From: Saprospiraceae bacterium
GTDB lineage: Bacteria; Bacteroidota; Bacteroidia; Chitinophagales; Saprospiraceae
DNA: 64,000 nucleotides
NCBI GenBank assembly: GCA_016717105.1
Contig: JADKGF010000009.1
Coordinates: 83,344-147,343, forward strand
Direction: 5' to 3'
A program made the translations under genes and the position numbers. The notes under the pieces are model-generated. The model saw only the letters and a program-made list of their open reading frames with translations. It had not been told where the DNA came from and made no database searches. The stretch's first letter is position 1. Every line of letters begins with the position of its first letter. Shown here one piece after another: positions 29,968-40,700 of this stretch.

Positions 29968-30876
29968 TTATTTTATTAAGACATCTTTCGTGATGGAATG
30001 CATGGCACTGAAAGAACCAATTGCTTTGTCAGTCTGAATGTTGAAGCTCGCAATGGCTTGATTATCAGGAATGTAATCTGTACTTGTACCTGCATTTGAA
30101 TAATAGTAGTTAAAATCATAAAATGATTTTGTAGCATTCGAAATTTCAATACTAATCATATCCGATGCGACAAGCTCTGAAACTTCTGCAATGAATTCCA
30201 ATTTTCTATTACTAATTCGGTTATAGTCAACTAAGAATCCTTTTCTGTGAGTAAGCAATTTGTAAGCATGAAAATCTTTATCAAAGCTAAAATTGCAAGT
30301 GTGACCATTGGGCAATTTGGCATCAATATATAAATAAGATTCGGCTGACATTGCGGCAGAAAGATCTATGGTTACTATTACTTTCGAGATCGCCTTGCCG
30401 TTAACAATTTTAGAATCTTTTCTGATAGCTTTAATAGAATCAATAGATGCAGCTTGTGGAATAATAATTGCGGGTTCAAGATTATTGCTATTTCTACCGA
30501 TCCTCTGAATTTATAATTCTCGCCTATTAATAAGTTGATTGGGTTTACATAATTATAGTCTCTACCAAATTCTTGGACAAAATTGACACCAAAATCTTTT
30601 TCACCTTCGACAAGAGACATTTTTTATTGTATCAAGCGTAATCAATTCATTTTTCAAACCTTTCGTGTTTCCTGCTAGTGAAACATTGGCCGAAATTTTG
30701 GTTCCAACTTTCATTTCACATATAACAAATAGCTTTCTGTCCTCACTTTGTGGAACAACGGGCAATGTATCCACACATGAGGAAAACACTACAGTCAAAA
30801 GCGATATGATAATTAATAAACGGATAACCTGAAACAATTTAGTGCAAATATGACAAAATAAATTGAAATTTGTCAC
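29968..30876 (-). pseudogene. DUF4249-family lipoprotein of the TonB receptor cassette, frame broken twice
   Basis: About 303 residues over three frames. The N-terminus has a hydrophobic stretch ending 'VVFSSC', a lipoprotein signal, then 'RKLFVICEMKVGTKISANVSLAGN', typical of DUF4249 proteins that accompany TonB-dependent receptors. The C-terminal part includes 'DFNYYYSNAGTSTDYIPDN...ASFNIQTDKAIGSFSA'. Breaks lie near 30613 (A-run) and 30480; they cancel in length. DUF4249 proteins sit at the cell surface beside the receptor, probably helping to capture the ligand. It is the last gene of the sigma/FecR/receptor cassette read leftwards. Confidence 0.7.
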
Positions 30877-31061
30877 ATTTTTTACAAAATTCTCTTAAAA
30901 TCAAACCGTAAGGTTTATGAAATTTTTAAGAAAAATAAATGAAATTACATCAGTTTAATCAAAAAAATATTCATAATTTAATATAATAATAAATTTTTAT
31001 AAATATAATAAATGTATATATGACAGCTTCAGTCAATATTTATTTTTGTAAAAAAAAATAT
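30877..31061. other. AT-rich spacer between receptor and DUF4249 genes
   Basis: 185 bases, almost entirely A and T, with no open frame, dyad or promoter that I can support. The A/T runs may include a terminator remnant for the receptor gene. Confidence 0.4.
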
Positions 31062-33691
31062 TTAAAATGACAAACCGTAGCTGACTGTGGGCAAAAACGG
31101 AATTAGAGAATATTGTTGAAACTCAAATTTATTGGTATCGGACTTATTCCTTGCCAACTCGGTATAGTAAGGATTTTTTTGGTTGTAAGCATTATACACA
31201 CCAAGGAAAAATTTGGCTCTGCCCCACGAATAGGTGTTATAAAAACTAAATCCAATATCCAACCTATGAAATGCAGGGAAATTTGCATTGTTTTTTTGTG
31301 GGAATACGATCACAGGTTTTCCATTGATATTAATCGCGATATCCCATGGAGCTGAATAATACGTTCCGGACATATAAGACCAATTCAAGAGGAATTCAGA
31401 AAATTCTGAAAGTCTATAAGTAAATGATGTCTTGAAACTGTGGGTTCGATTTAGTGCAAAAGGGAATTTGTTACCATTGTTTAAATCCTTAAACGTACGA
31501 TCGGACACAGAGTAAGTATAATTTATTGCAAATAATGTCTTACCAAATACTTTCTCGATAGTGGATTCTATGCCATAAGCGCCTCCGTTACCAACAGGAA
31601 CATTGATTTCCCATACTTCATCTTTATTGATATCCACATTGCTTCCTTCCTTAAAACTACTCAAATTTTCGAATTTCTTATAGTAAACTTCAGTTCCAAT
31701 TTTAAATCCAGAGTTAAGTTTATAGCCAAATGCGGCATTAAATATCCATGATTTCTGTGGTTCAAGCTTTGCAGTTGATGGTAACCAAATATCAGACGGA
31801 AGACCTAAGCCATTATTGGTAAGTAGGTGGATATATTGGTGCATTCGGGTTATACCGGTTTTGAAATACAAATATTCATTGCCTGCAAGGAAAGCCAATC
31901 GTGGCTGAAATACTCTATGTACTTTGCTTTCAGATAGTATGATAGATGAGTAATTAACACCAGCATTTAGACTTGTACCACCACCTAGATTGATATTATC
32001 TTCTACATAAACGTTTAGTTCGTTGCTGCGATGTACTGGGCTTTCATTCAGACTACGGATAATGTCGGCATTGATATTTTGGAGCGTGTCACCAAAAGTG
32101 GTCTCGTTGACATTTGTTATACCTGGTGTGAATTTTCTGATTTGAAGGCTAGAACCAAACTTTAACGAATGATTGCTTGAAACGAGCCAATCCATATCTT
32201 GCTTTATACCTGTTTCGGATACTTTAGAGTCAAAAACTGACGCATTAAAATATATGGAAGTATCACTGTCAATTGCAGTTTGGAGTAAGTTGTTTCTGAA
32301 ACTGTTAAAGTTATATGCTGTATTATAAATAGTCGTTCCTGAAAAGAATGACTTACCAAAATGTTTGTCTAGCCTAAAGGAATACAGCTTATTGCCCCAT
32401 GCGATGTTTCTGACTTTTTCGTCTCTCAATGCATCGGGTAGTGACCTGGTCTCATTGTCGAATTCATCGCTACTATGTAATGTTTGCAAATGGATTCTAG
32501 CAGTTTTGCCCAATTTGAAGTTTAATTTGGCATTGAAATCACCAAAAAGTAATTTGATGAACCTTGCTGGTCTCTGGATGTATTTTGATATTTGGACAAT
32601 TCTTTTATCCATATATCCATAAAAGTGCGCCGATAAGAGATAATAAAACTGCTCTTGTCCCTTATTATTGGCCCTTCTAATGAACCGCTCAAGGCAATGG
32701 TGCTCAATGTGATATCACCACTGAGTTTATTGAAATTGCCATCTTTGGTATGAATATCGATCACAGAAGATAATCGGCCGGCATATCTAGCTGGAATGGC
32801 TCCTTTATAAAATGATGCACTTTTGATAGCATTTGCATTAAATACTGAAAAAATACCAAGCGCATGCCCAGTATTATAAACAGGAACACCATCGAGTAGT
32901 ACCAGATTTTGATCAGCTGACCCGCCACGAACATTGACTCCACCTACACCTTCGGCTGCGGATGAAACTCCTGCTTGTGTACCTAGGTATCTGAATACAT
33001 CAGCTTCGCCACACAAATGGTTTGAAGATCTGATTTTGTCTATATGCAAATTCTGTTGGGACGACGTACTTTCGTGTTCTTCTTCCAGCAAATCATCCAT
33101 AATGACTATTTCATTGAGTAGTGCATCAGGCTCTAGCGCAATGTGGATTAAAGTATCTGTATATACCTGAAAATCTTTTATTTCAGATTTATAACCCAAA
33201 TACGAAAAGTGGATTCTCAATGGCTCTCTCTTTACTTCAAAACTGAAAAAGCCTTTTTCATTGGTAGATGTGCCTGCTGATTTGTCGTGCAAAAATATAT
33301 TGGCACCAATTAGATATTCGCCAGAAACTTTATCTCTTACATAACCAAATAATCGAACCAAATCATCCGGATTGTCTGTAGATTTTTTAACTATGACTAT
33401 TTGATTGCCTACTATCTGATAACTTAAATTAAAATCATCGAGGATTACCGTAAGGATGCCAGATAATTTCTCTTTTTCGGCTTTGATGGAAACCGTTTTG
33501 TTGGATGGGATACGAGACTCTGAATATACCAGATTTACATCCGTGATGGCGCCCAACTCTTTTAATACCTGCTTAAGTGGTTTATTATAAGATGTATAGC
33601 TGACAATTTTTTCATCAGGCCTGGATTGGCTCCAGACATGTAATGTCATTATAATTCCCAAAAAAGATAATATAAATTTCTTTAATAACAT
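31062..33691 (-). CDS. TonB-dependent outer-membrane receptor with STN and carboxypeptidase-like domains (frameshifted)
   Basis: About 877 residues. A signal peptide (MLLKKFILSFLGIIMTLHVWSQ) is followed by an STN/secretin-like signalling domain (residues ~30-105), a CarboxypepD_reg-like beta domain ('LFGYVRDKVSGEYLIGANIFLHD', ~113-195), a plug ('GGVNVRGGSADQNLVLLDGVPVYNTGHALGIFSVF') and a 22-strand barrel. The STN domain signals ligand arrival to FecR. One T is missing near 32534-32538 ('SSNYFFGDFNAKLNF'). The neighbours are FecR, an ECF sigma factor and DUF4249. With an iron-type palindrome before the sigma gene, an Fe-siderophore or heme ligand is the best guess. Confidence 0.88.
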
Positions 33692-33784
33692 CCTACTTTG
33701 AATACCTTGAAATAAGGCAACAAAGTTACATTTTTTTAATAAAGTTTGTCAAAAATGTTTGCGAAATCGCTAAATATCAAGAAT

Positions 33785-34774
33785 TTACTTACATTTTACC
33801 TTAGAAATCTTGATATTATTGTCATTTTGGCGGGTATATTCCAGATCATAAGTCAGCTTGAGCATGGTGAGCACTTGATCGATGGTATTTGTCTTCAAAG
33901 GACCAGATGTGAAGGTACAAGCAGTCCAATCTTTGCGAGATGGGAGGATGAATTTTGTATTATAAAACACCTCAAGATCATGAATTACTACATCAAATGG
34001 TGTATTGTTGAATTCTAGGTTTTCATTAAACCAAAGTGTCAATCCATCAAAATCTGCTTGTGCTACATTGATTTCATTTTGGCTGACAGAAGCTTGCTGG
34101 TCAGCGGTTACAAAAACTTTTTTTGTAGCATTTGATACTTCTACTTTTCCTTCTTTTACATTGACTTTTTTATCATCGCTATTGACAATAAATTTTGTTC
34201 CTAAAACCTTGATCTCAAATCCGTCGGTACTGACGGTGAAAGGCGCATTTTTATCAGGAGTTACTTCGAAATAACCTTTACCTTGGAGTGATAATTTCCT
34301 GCTTCCCTTTCCAAAATCTGTCATGTCAAGACTCGCATTTTTTTCAAGCCATACTTTAGAGCCATCACTAAGCACCATCATCATAGGCTCTTCAGATGAA
34401 ATGGCGGTATTCCTGTTTTCAAAGATAAATAATGCGCCGATAACTAAGACCAAAATTGCAGCGATATACTTTATCCGTAAAAACCAATTGACTTTTGTGG
34501 TATGCAGAGGTAATTTTTTTATGATTGCTTCCTTAACTTCTGGTATCGATTTTTCATTGTCAATCAATGCTTTATGCTTTAAAAATGCTTTATTAGCATC
34601 AAAATGGAACTGTGGAGTAGTCACTTCAACTGACCAAATATCACGTATTTGATTAAATAACAATGTATGCTGAATATCGCCATCCTTCCATGCAATAAAA
34701 GATCTCATTTCCTCGGGAGTAAGTTCCCCCGAAAGATACTGATGGATATATTTTATTTTATCACTATACAACAT
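33785..34774 (-). CDS. FecR-family anti-sigma factor
   Basis: 329 residues. The cytoplasmic N-terminus ('KIKYIHQYLSGELTPEEMRSFIAWKD') binds sigma; a membrane helix lies at residues ~100-118 ('YIAAILVLVIGALFIF'). The periplasmic part has the FecR signature 'VLSDGSKVWLEKNASLDM', 'LQGKGYFEVTPDKNAPFTVSTDGFEIKVLGTKFIV' and a C-terminal DUF4974 region that meets the STN domain of the receptor. Intact. It passes the receptor signal to the sigma factor encoded 45 bases upstream. Confidence 0.93.
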   Translation of the reverse strand: MLYSDKIKYIHQYLSGELTPEEMRSFIAWKDGDIQHTLLFNQIRDIWSVEVTTPQFHFDANKAFLKHKALIDNEKSIPEVKEAIIKKLPLHTTKVNWFLRIKYIAAILVLVIGALFIFENRNTAISSEEPMMMVLSDGSKVWLEKNASLDMTDFGKGSRKLSLQGKGYFEVTPDKNAPFTVSTDGFEIKVLGTKFIVNSDDKKVNVKEGKVEVSNATKKVFVTADQQASVSQNEINVAQADFDGLTLWFNENLEFNNTPFDVVIHDLEVFYNTKFILPSRKDWTACTFTSGPLKTNTIDQVLTMLKLTYDLEYTRQNDNNIKISKVKCK

Positions 34775-34819
34775 GAAGTACGCCTTTTTAATAAAGACAC
34801 AAAATACAACGTATTACCC

Positions 34820-35371
34820 TTATTTTTCATAACTATTTTTAAAAATTTTTTCACGAAGTACTTTTAGTGCCTTTGAAATTTGATTTTCGACTGTTTTTAC
34901 AGATATACCTAAGTTGTCAGCAATTTCTGAATAACTCATATCCTCAAACCTGCTCAGTGAAAACACTAATCTACATTTTTGTGGTAGTTGATCAATGTAC
35001 TTACACACCATTTGTTCTAGTTCTTCGTAATGAATTTGCTCTTCTGATGAGACGTATTTATCTTCTTTATCCAGCAATTCTGATTCATCTTCCCATTTTA
35101 TTTTTTTGCCGCGTATATAGTTTAGCGCTCTATTTTTGCACGCTCTTTTCAGATATGCTTCTATGGATTGGTGTACTTCTATGTTATCCCTTTTTTTCCA
35201 GATTTCTACGATAACGTCTTGTACAATGTCTTCAGCTATACTTTTGTCTCGGATAACCATGTACACCTGATTGCAAAGCATTGCATAATAATTTTTATAT
35301 ATGCTTTCTAAGACATCTTCAGATGATGTCTTATTTACGAACAAGTGATTATTTATTTTTTGGCTCTGCAA
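34820..35371 (-). CDS. ECF sigma factor (FecI-like)
   Basis: 183 residues, intact. Region 2 ('LESIYKNYYAMLCNQVYMVIRDKSIAEDIVQDVIVEIWKKR') and region 4 ('LPQKCRLVFSLSRFEDMSYSEIADNLGISVKTVENQISKALKVLRE') are clear. It directs RNA polymerase to the receptor operon when FecR releases it. First gene of the leftward cassette. Upstream lies the palindrome 35402-35414, so transcription is probably also under an iron repressor. Confidence 0.93.
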   Translation of the reverse strand: MQSQKINNHLFVNKTSSEDVLESIYKNYYAMLCNQVYMVIRDKSIAEDIVQDVIVEIWKKRDNIEVHQSIEAYLKRACKNRALNYIRGKKIKWEDESELLDKEDKYVSSEEQIHYEELEQMVCKYIDQLPQKCRLVFSLSRFEDMSYSEIADNLGISVKTVENQISKALKVLREKIFKNSYEK

Positions 35372-35401
35372 ATTTATCTTTGATTGGCTAAAGTTACGCC
35401 T

Positions 35402-35414
35402 ATTTAGACTAAAA
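35402..35414 (-). promoter_or_regulatory. operator-like palindrome in front of the ECF sigma gene
   Basis: ATTTAG-A-CTAAAA matches, except at the last base, the perfect palindrome ATTTAG-T-CTAAAT at the feoAB start site. It lies 30 bases upstream of the sigma ORF start, with a -7-like TAACTTTA between (minus strand, about 35389-35396). Confidence 0.55.
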
Positions 35415-35563
35415 AAAGATGTAAAGATACATTGGTATTGTAAAAAAATTGCAAAAATTCAATTTTGTTCTTTTCTTGCGGCTAGTTTTAGGGTTGAAAA
35501 TTAGAAATTATGAAACATTCGGATTTTTAATGCTAGAAAATTTCTGATAATAAAATTATTTTA

Positions 35564-35571
35564 TACTTTTG
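35564..35571 (+). promoter_or_regulatory. -7 box of the tRNA-His gene
   Basis: TACTTTTG fits TAnnTTTG and ends 17 bases before the tRNA 5' end, as for the tRNA-Ser gene. The -33 region (CTG near 35545) is weak. Confidence 0.55.
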
Positions 35572-35588
35572 CGTCGCAATTTTAAAAC

Positions 35589-35666
35589 GGAGGTTATAGC
35601 TCAGTTGGTTAGAGCATCGGTTTGTGGTACCGAGGGTCGTGGGTTCGAGCCCCATTAGCCTCCCCA
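35589..35666 (+). tRNA. tRNA-His(GUG): tRNA-His (anticodon GUG)
   Basis: Cloverleaf with acceptor GAGGTTA/TAGCCTC plus the histidine-specific extra G-1 (35589) opposite C73 (35663), D-arm GCTC/GAGC, anticodon loop TTTGTGG with GTG, and T-arm GTGGGTTCGAGCCCCAT. CCA appears to be encoded (35664-35666). Confidence 0.95.
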
Positions 35667-35669
35667 AAA

Positions 35670-35712
35670 AAAAGAGACAATAGTTTAAAATTATTGTCTC
35701 TTTTGTTTTTTA
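35670..35712 (+). terminator. terminator after tRNA-His
   Basis: A perfect 13-base stem, AAAAGAGACAATA (35670-35682) with TATTGTCTCTTTT (35692-35704), loop GTTTAAAAT, followed by GTTTTTT. It works rightwards for the tRNA and, because of the A-run on the left, could also stop the leftward HMA gene. Confidence 0.88.
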
Positions 35713-35728
35713 GCCTTGAAGAAGAATG

Positions 35729-35989
35729 TCAAGAAGTTACTCTCCCGATCATACAACTCACAAAAGATGTAGCCGTGGTTAATCCGGATCCTTGACCTGG
35801 CTCAGGATAACCCATTGAATGCAAGCGGGATACAATTTCATCTCTGTCTATTTCATCCTTTCCTTCCACATCTATTGTGCCTTTTTCTACGTTTACTTGA
35901 ACTTGCTCGACTCCTTTGATTTTCAAAAGTCCGTTTTTTATCGTATTGGCACAACCATGACATTTTATATTTTCTACCTTGATTTCCAT
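35729..35989 (-). CDS. heavy-metal-associated (HMA) domain protein, copper-chaperone type
   Basis: 86 residues. 'MEIKVENIKCHGCANTIKNGLLKIKGV' holds the CxxC metal site (C10, C13) of the ferredoxin-like HMA fold, followed by 'VQVNVEKGTIDVEGKDEIDRDEIVSRLHSMGYPEPG'. The last ~18 residues (TTATSFVSCMIGRVTS) are an unusual tail with another Cys. Such proteins hand Cu(I) or Zn(II) to ATPases. It stands alone, about 16 kb from the metal-efflux operon, so a link to it is only possible. Confidence 0.85.
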   Translation of the reverse strand: MEIKVENIKCHGCANTIKNGLLKIKGVEQVQVNVEKGTIDVEGKDEIDRDEIVSRLHSMGYPEPGQGSGLTTATSFVSCMIGRVTS

Positions 35990-36092
35990 TTTATTATACT
36001 TTTATTTAAAAAATTAAACAGATTTTGAAATAGTTTAGTTTCCTAGTAAAACGATTTAATAATAAAAAGGCCACACGATATGGAATTTAATC

Positions 36093-36100
36093 TATCTTTG
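36093..36100 (+). promoter_or_regulatory. candidate -7 box of the membrane glycosyltransferase-like gene
   Basis: TATCTTTG matches TAnnTTTG, 61 bases before the GTG at 36162. The coding frame is open back to 36108, so an earlier non-ATG start (for example CTG 36120) is conceivable. Confidence 0.4.
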
Positions 36101-36161
36101 TTTTTAAAATTGTTCAGATCTGCAAGTAGAAAATAATATATCCAAATTTTTCATTCCAATC

Positions 36162-37688
36162 GTGCTGATGTTAATGAGTTTCATATATGGGATTCATTTC
36201 TATTATTTTCATGGTGGCTACTTTGGTTTTGATGATATAGAATATTGTCGATTGGCAGATAGTCTTCTAAAGGGCAATTTTACGCATGACTCTTTGTATG
36301 CACATCGATATGCAGGATTTGCCTTGCTTGCTTTCAATTACTCGGTATTTGGTGTCACAGATTTTGCCAATTTTTTAACCGGTTTTTTACAGTTATGTGT
36401 TATTGTAACTTTGTATTTGTGGGCAGTAAAGGATCTACCAATAAATAGTCGTCTCATTGGCGCATTGTTTTTGATTTTTGCACCCATGCATCTGATGTAC
36501 GTAGAAAAACCTATGCCAGATATAACTATCGAGTTAGGATTTTTCATATGTTTTTTGAGCTATTATTCCGAACAGTTTAATCTTAATCTGGTTTCCAAGT
36601 CATTTACTTGGTTTGCAATAGGCGTAATTTTGATATTTTTTTCTAAAGAGACATTTCTTATTTTCTATCCTTTTTTTCTGATCTTAATGCTTTCTGATTT
36701 ATTTAATAAGAGACATCAATATTTTTGGAAAAAGGTTTTGATCATTTTATCAGTATTCGGACTAATTTACTTGTTGTATTCTTACATTATTTTAGGTGAT
36801 TTCTTTGCGCGAGTCCATCATATTTTTGCAGGACAGTATATTTCTGCTTGTTCTTATGATTTGCTACCTTTTAATGCGACTTTAGAAAGAATCGGATTTC
36901 AGTTGTGGAACGAGCTTATTCGAAATTTATTTCTGATACCGCTTTGTTTTTTACCTATGATATGGGCGTCAAAAAATAGTAAATTCCGTTTTATAGCCGT
37001 TAGTTTTATAAGTTTATTGTTGCTTTCAAATTTCATGTCAATCTCTTATACGTCATATGCTCCGCTTTGCCCAGATCCGAGACACGTCATATATGTTTTA
37101 CCTATAGGCGCGCTTTTAATTGCTTTTGGAATAACCAATCTCTCTGTTTCGTCTAACAAATTGGTCGTAATTTCTTTGGTGTCGCTGATACTGTTGTTGA
37201 GTCTAAGTGTCTTTAAGCAGTACGAAAATACTTGGTTGTTTTATTTGCCACTAATGGGATCTATCTTACTTGGATTCAAGGCTCAAATTAGATGGGCTTT
37301 TGTACTAATGTTTATTGCCTGGATAAGTGTCTTTGTGCAAAACAGTTTGTATAATAAAAAAGTAAATTATAAAGAACAAAAACAATTGAATATCAATGTC
37401 ATTGACAAAATAGGTGGATTCAAATATATCATCACAGATAGGGTAAATCACGATTATGGGTTGCTCCATAGCCGATTTGATACGACGAAAGTACGCTTCT
37501 TAGATTATAAGGCATTAGATACGTTGACTTTGAAGCCTGATGCACCACAGTATCTGATCATCAACGGCATGACATCTTATTTCAGCAATACTTCATGGGA
37601 AAGCTTACCAGAATTTGCCAGAACTGCGCATGAAAAGTTGCCGAAAATCTATGAAAATAAAAGTGGTACAGTGTATAAGGTCAAGTAA
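36162..37688 (+). CDS. polytopic membrane protein resembling GT39/PMT-type glycosyltransferases
   Basis: 508 residues with about ten hydrophobic segments. The first large loop has 'GGYFGFDDIEYCRLADSLLKGNF' and then 'AHRYAGFALLAFNYSVFG', which follows the pattern of GT39/ArnT-like enzymes: an acidic pair after the first helix and a conserved 'R-x-G' where lipid-linked sugar is used. A second motif 'APMHLMYVEKPMPDITIELGFF' fits the next loop. The ~90-residue C-terminal part ('NVIDKIGGFKYIITDRVNHDYGLLHSRFD') is soluble. It probably transfers a sugar from a polyprenyl carrier to an envelope acceptor; neither is known. It stands alone between unrelated genes. Confidence 0.65.
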   Translation: MLMLMSFIYGIHFYYFHGGYFGFDDIEYCRLADSLLKGNFTHDSLYAHRYAGFALLAFNYSVFGVTDFANFLTGFLQLCVIVTLYLWAVKDLPINSRLIGALFLIFAPMHLMYVEKPMPDITIELGFFICFLSYYSEQFNLNLVSKSFTWFAIGVILIFFSKETFLIFYPFFLILMLSDLFNKRHQYFWKKVLIILSVFGLIYLLYSYIILGDFFARVHHIFAGQYISACSYDLLPFNATLERIGFQLWNELIRNLFLIPLCFLPMIWASKNSKFRFIAVSFISLLLLSNFMSISYTSYAPLCPDPRHVIYVLPIGALLIAFGITNLSVSSNKLVVISLVSLILLLSLSVFKQYENTWLFYLPLMGSILLGFKAQIRWAFVLMFIAWISVFVQNSLYNKKVNYKEQKQLNINVIDKIGGFKYIITDRVNHDYGLLHSRFDTTKVRFLDYKALDTLTLKPDAPQYLIINGMTSYFSNTSWESLPEFARTAHEKLPKIYENKSGTVYKVK

Positions 37689-37720
37689 GAACCAAATTGT
37701 TTATCAAAGCTAACTCAAGG

Positions 37721-40700
37721 TTAATATAAAACCATTTTTTTTGGAATAACTATACCCGATTTTGTATAAAACTTGATAATATACACGCCTTTTGCTAAGC
37801 TTTGACTCGACAAATCCATATTACTTGGGTAATCGGCTTCAAAAACTGAAATACCAGATAGATTCACCAATTCAAATTTTGAAATCAAATTCATGTCATA
37901 TACAATATTAACGGATTCATGGGCAGGATTAGGTAGGATTTGAATATTTAGATTTACATCAATTTGTTGGTCGATAGAAGAAAGGATCTCAACGGTTCTT
38001 CCTTTTTCATTACTTCCACAATCATTGGTACTTATCAACTTTACCATGTACGACCCGAAATTATCATAGGTATGAATAGGAGAAATTTCGGTACTCGTAT
38101 TATTGTCTCCAAAATCCCATAGATACTGTGTCGCATCCATACTTTCATTTTTGAAGGTAAATGTCTTATTATCTTGAGTAAATGTAAATTCTGCTACTGG
38201 CGATGGGTTTATCGTAATAAAGGCACTATCTTGAGTATTACATCCGCTAAGTCCATTGCTGAATTCTACGGTAATCCATGAAGTGCCAGATTTAGTCCAT
38301 TGAATTTCAATGCTTGACGTACCTTGTCCTTGTGTGATCGTACCATTTTCTACTTGCCAAAAGATATCTGTAGAAATATTGTTTTGTACTTTAGTCGTAA
38401 AGAACTTGTTTACACAGACTGATGTTTCTTGGGCGCTTATTGTAGGATGAATGATGTCATAAGCCTTCCAAATTCCGCCGCCCATCGTGGTGACCCACAT
38501 TTCACAAGGTGCGAATGGATTGAAAAATATTCTTTTTGGTCTGATATACGGATAATTTTCTACCCTTTGGAAGTCGTAAATGCCTGTTTCGTTTTCTGTA
38601 GAAACATACAATCCGTCGTATTCTGTGCTGACATAAATTCTATTGCTGATATTGGGATGAATGGCACAACTTTCGGTTCTTTCATTTTTAAAAACCCTTT
38701 GCCATGTAATACCTCTATCCGTAGTTTTATAAAGTCCTCCATTTCCTTGATTATTGACTCCTGGAAATGTTGTAAATCTTCCCCAAACAGCAGCATACCA
38801 AGTATTCTGGGTTTTATCATGTGGGTCGATGATGAGGTCTTTCGTGAAAAATTTCATATTCTGATGATATCTATCTTCCCAAGATTGCCCCAAATCATGA
38901 CTTAAAAATACACCACTGACTTCTAACAATTTATCAGATGATTGACCGTCATTGCTGTCGGGTCTTGTGGCATAGCTCACTACGACAGAGCCATCCAGCA
39001 GCATCCTGATATTATTTGGTCTTCCTTGGGTTCTAGGTGGATTATTCGTTTTTTGCCATGTTTTGCCTGCATCTTTAGACAAAAATATTCCTCCATCCGT
39101 ATGATGTGCTACACTTATCATCAAAATATCAGGATCGATAGGTGATATTTCAATCCATACCACCGGATATGATAGATGTAGTAGGGTATCCCAATTTTTT
39201 CCTTCATCCATAGATGTTAAAACTAAGCCATAAGTGGAAATGCAGTTGTCACATATCCTACCATCTTGATATATATCATTAAGGCCAGAAAGTGCTGCAT
39301 AAAGGACTTTTTTATCTCTGTTTTCTACGATTCGATACCAATTATTATTTGATACCGGACCATAATCGTGAAATGTATTCCTACCAAATGTCCATGTTTC
39401 TCCACCATTTTCGGTGTATTGATTGCCAATATCATAACAAGATGCCATCACTTTACTATCATCAATAAAATGAAGGCTGGCACTTGATGTGACATTGAGC
39501 CCCGAGCTTTGATAAAATTTGTATTTGTCACCAGCACTTCTCATTGGATTTTGTGTAGAAGTGTCCACATACATTTGTCGCCACGTGTTGCCTCCATCCG
39601 TAGTATAATGGCAGTAGCCATCAGAAAGCAAAACTCTATCCGGATTGTTTTGATCTACATCCATGCCCCAAGCTACACCCATGGAGTAATACCAAACTGC
39701 AGATTCATACCCACCAGCCCAACCGGAAGTCATATTGTCTGTAATGTTAAAAGTATTGGTCCAAGAGTTGCCGCCATCGACAGATTTATACACAAAAGGA
39801 GCATTGGTATCATCTTCGGCAGTAGCCCAAATGATATTTGCATTGTTTTTAGCATTATCTACCCAAAGGATTTTATAATTTAATGGGATATTGCTTCTTA
39901 TTTTTTGCCAAAAAGTTTGGGTTTCGTATTTCAAACGATAAATACTTTTTACTTCATCTTTCACGCTGCGAGGATCATTCCATGGTGCCAGATAATCTTG
40001 ATGCGCCGTGACACAAAATAAGGTGATTTCTGCTCCATCCTTGGCATGAGTTAGATGGAAGATGCCTTCACCAGAAGGGATTCCAGACAGTGATGCTACA
40101 TTAAAATTGAGGCCATTATCACGACTTACCAAAAGGCCTTCATTAGTACCGATGATGATCGATTCATTATCCCAAACTACGCCTGCTATTCTAATGATCC
40201 CTGTACTTGGGATGTAAATCGTTTTATAGGAAATGCCACCATCGTTTGAAAAAAATATTTTATCATATTCATTGATGATTATATTTTGGGTGCTTTTGGG
40301 ATCAGCACTGATGAAATGTATGCCTGTAGATGATGGATCATTTATAGCAAACCAATGTGCTCCACCATCGACGCTTTTTACGGGTATACCTTTTGCAGAT
40401 ATAGGAGCATCTTCGCTATTGTCTATAAGCCTATGTACAGCGTAGAGCACATTTGGATCAGCAGTAAATTGTACTTTTGATTTTGTAGTACTTACTAACT
40501 GTTGATTATCAATCAATTGCCATTTATTGTCGCCGTTAGTTGTCTTATAAACGCCAGCCATATCACAATTGACAAACATGGTCGTTGTGTCATGTGGACT
40601 TAAAGATGGGGCATACATATATCCACCACCACCAGTACCCATTGCCTGAAAAGCTGAGATCTGACCAATACTGATACTATTAAAAAGCAATGAACAAATA

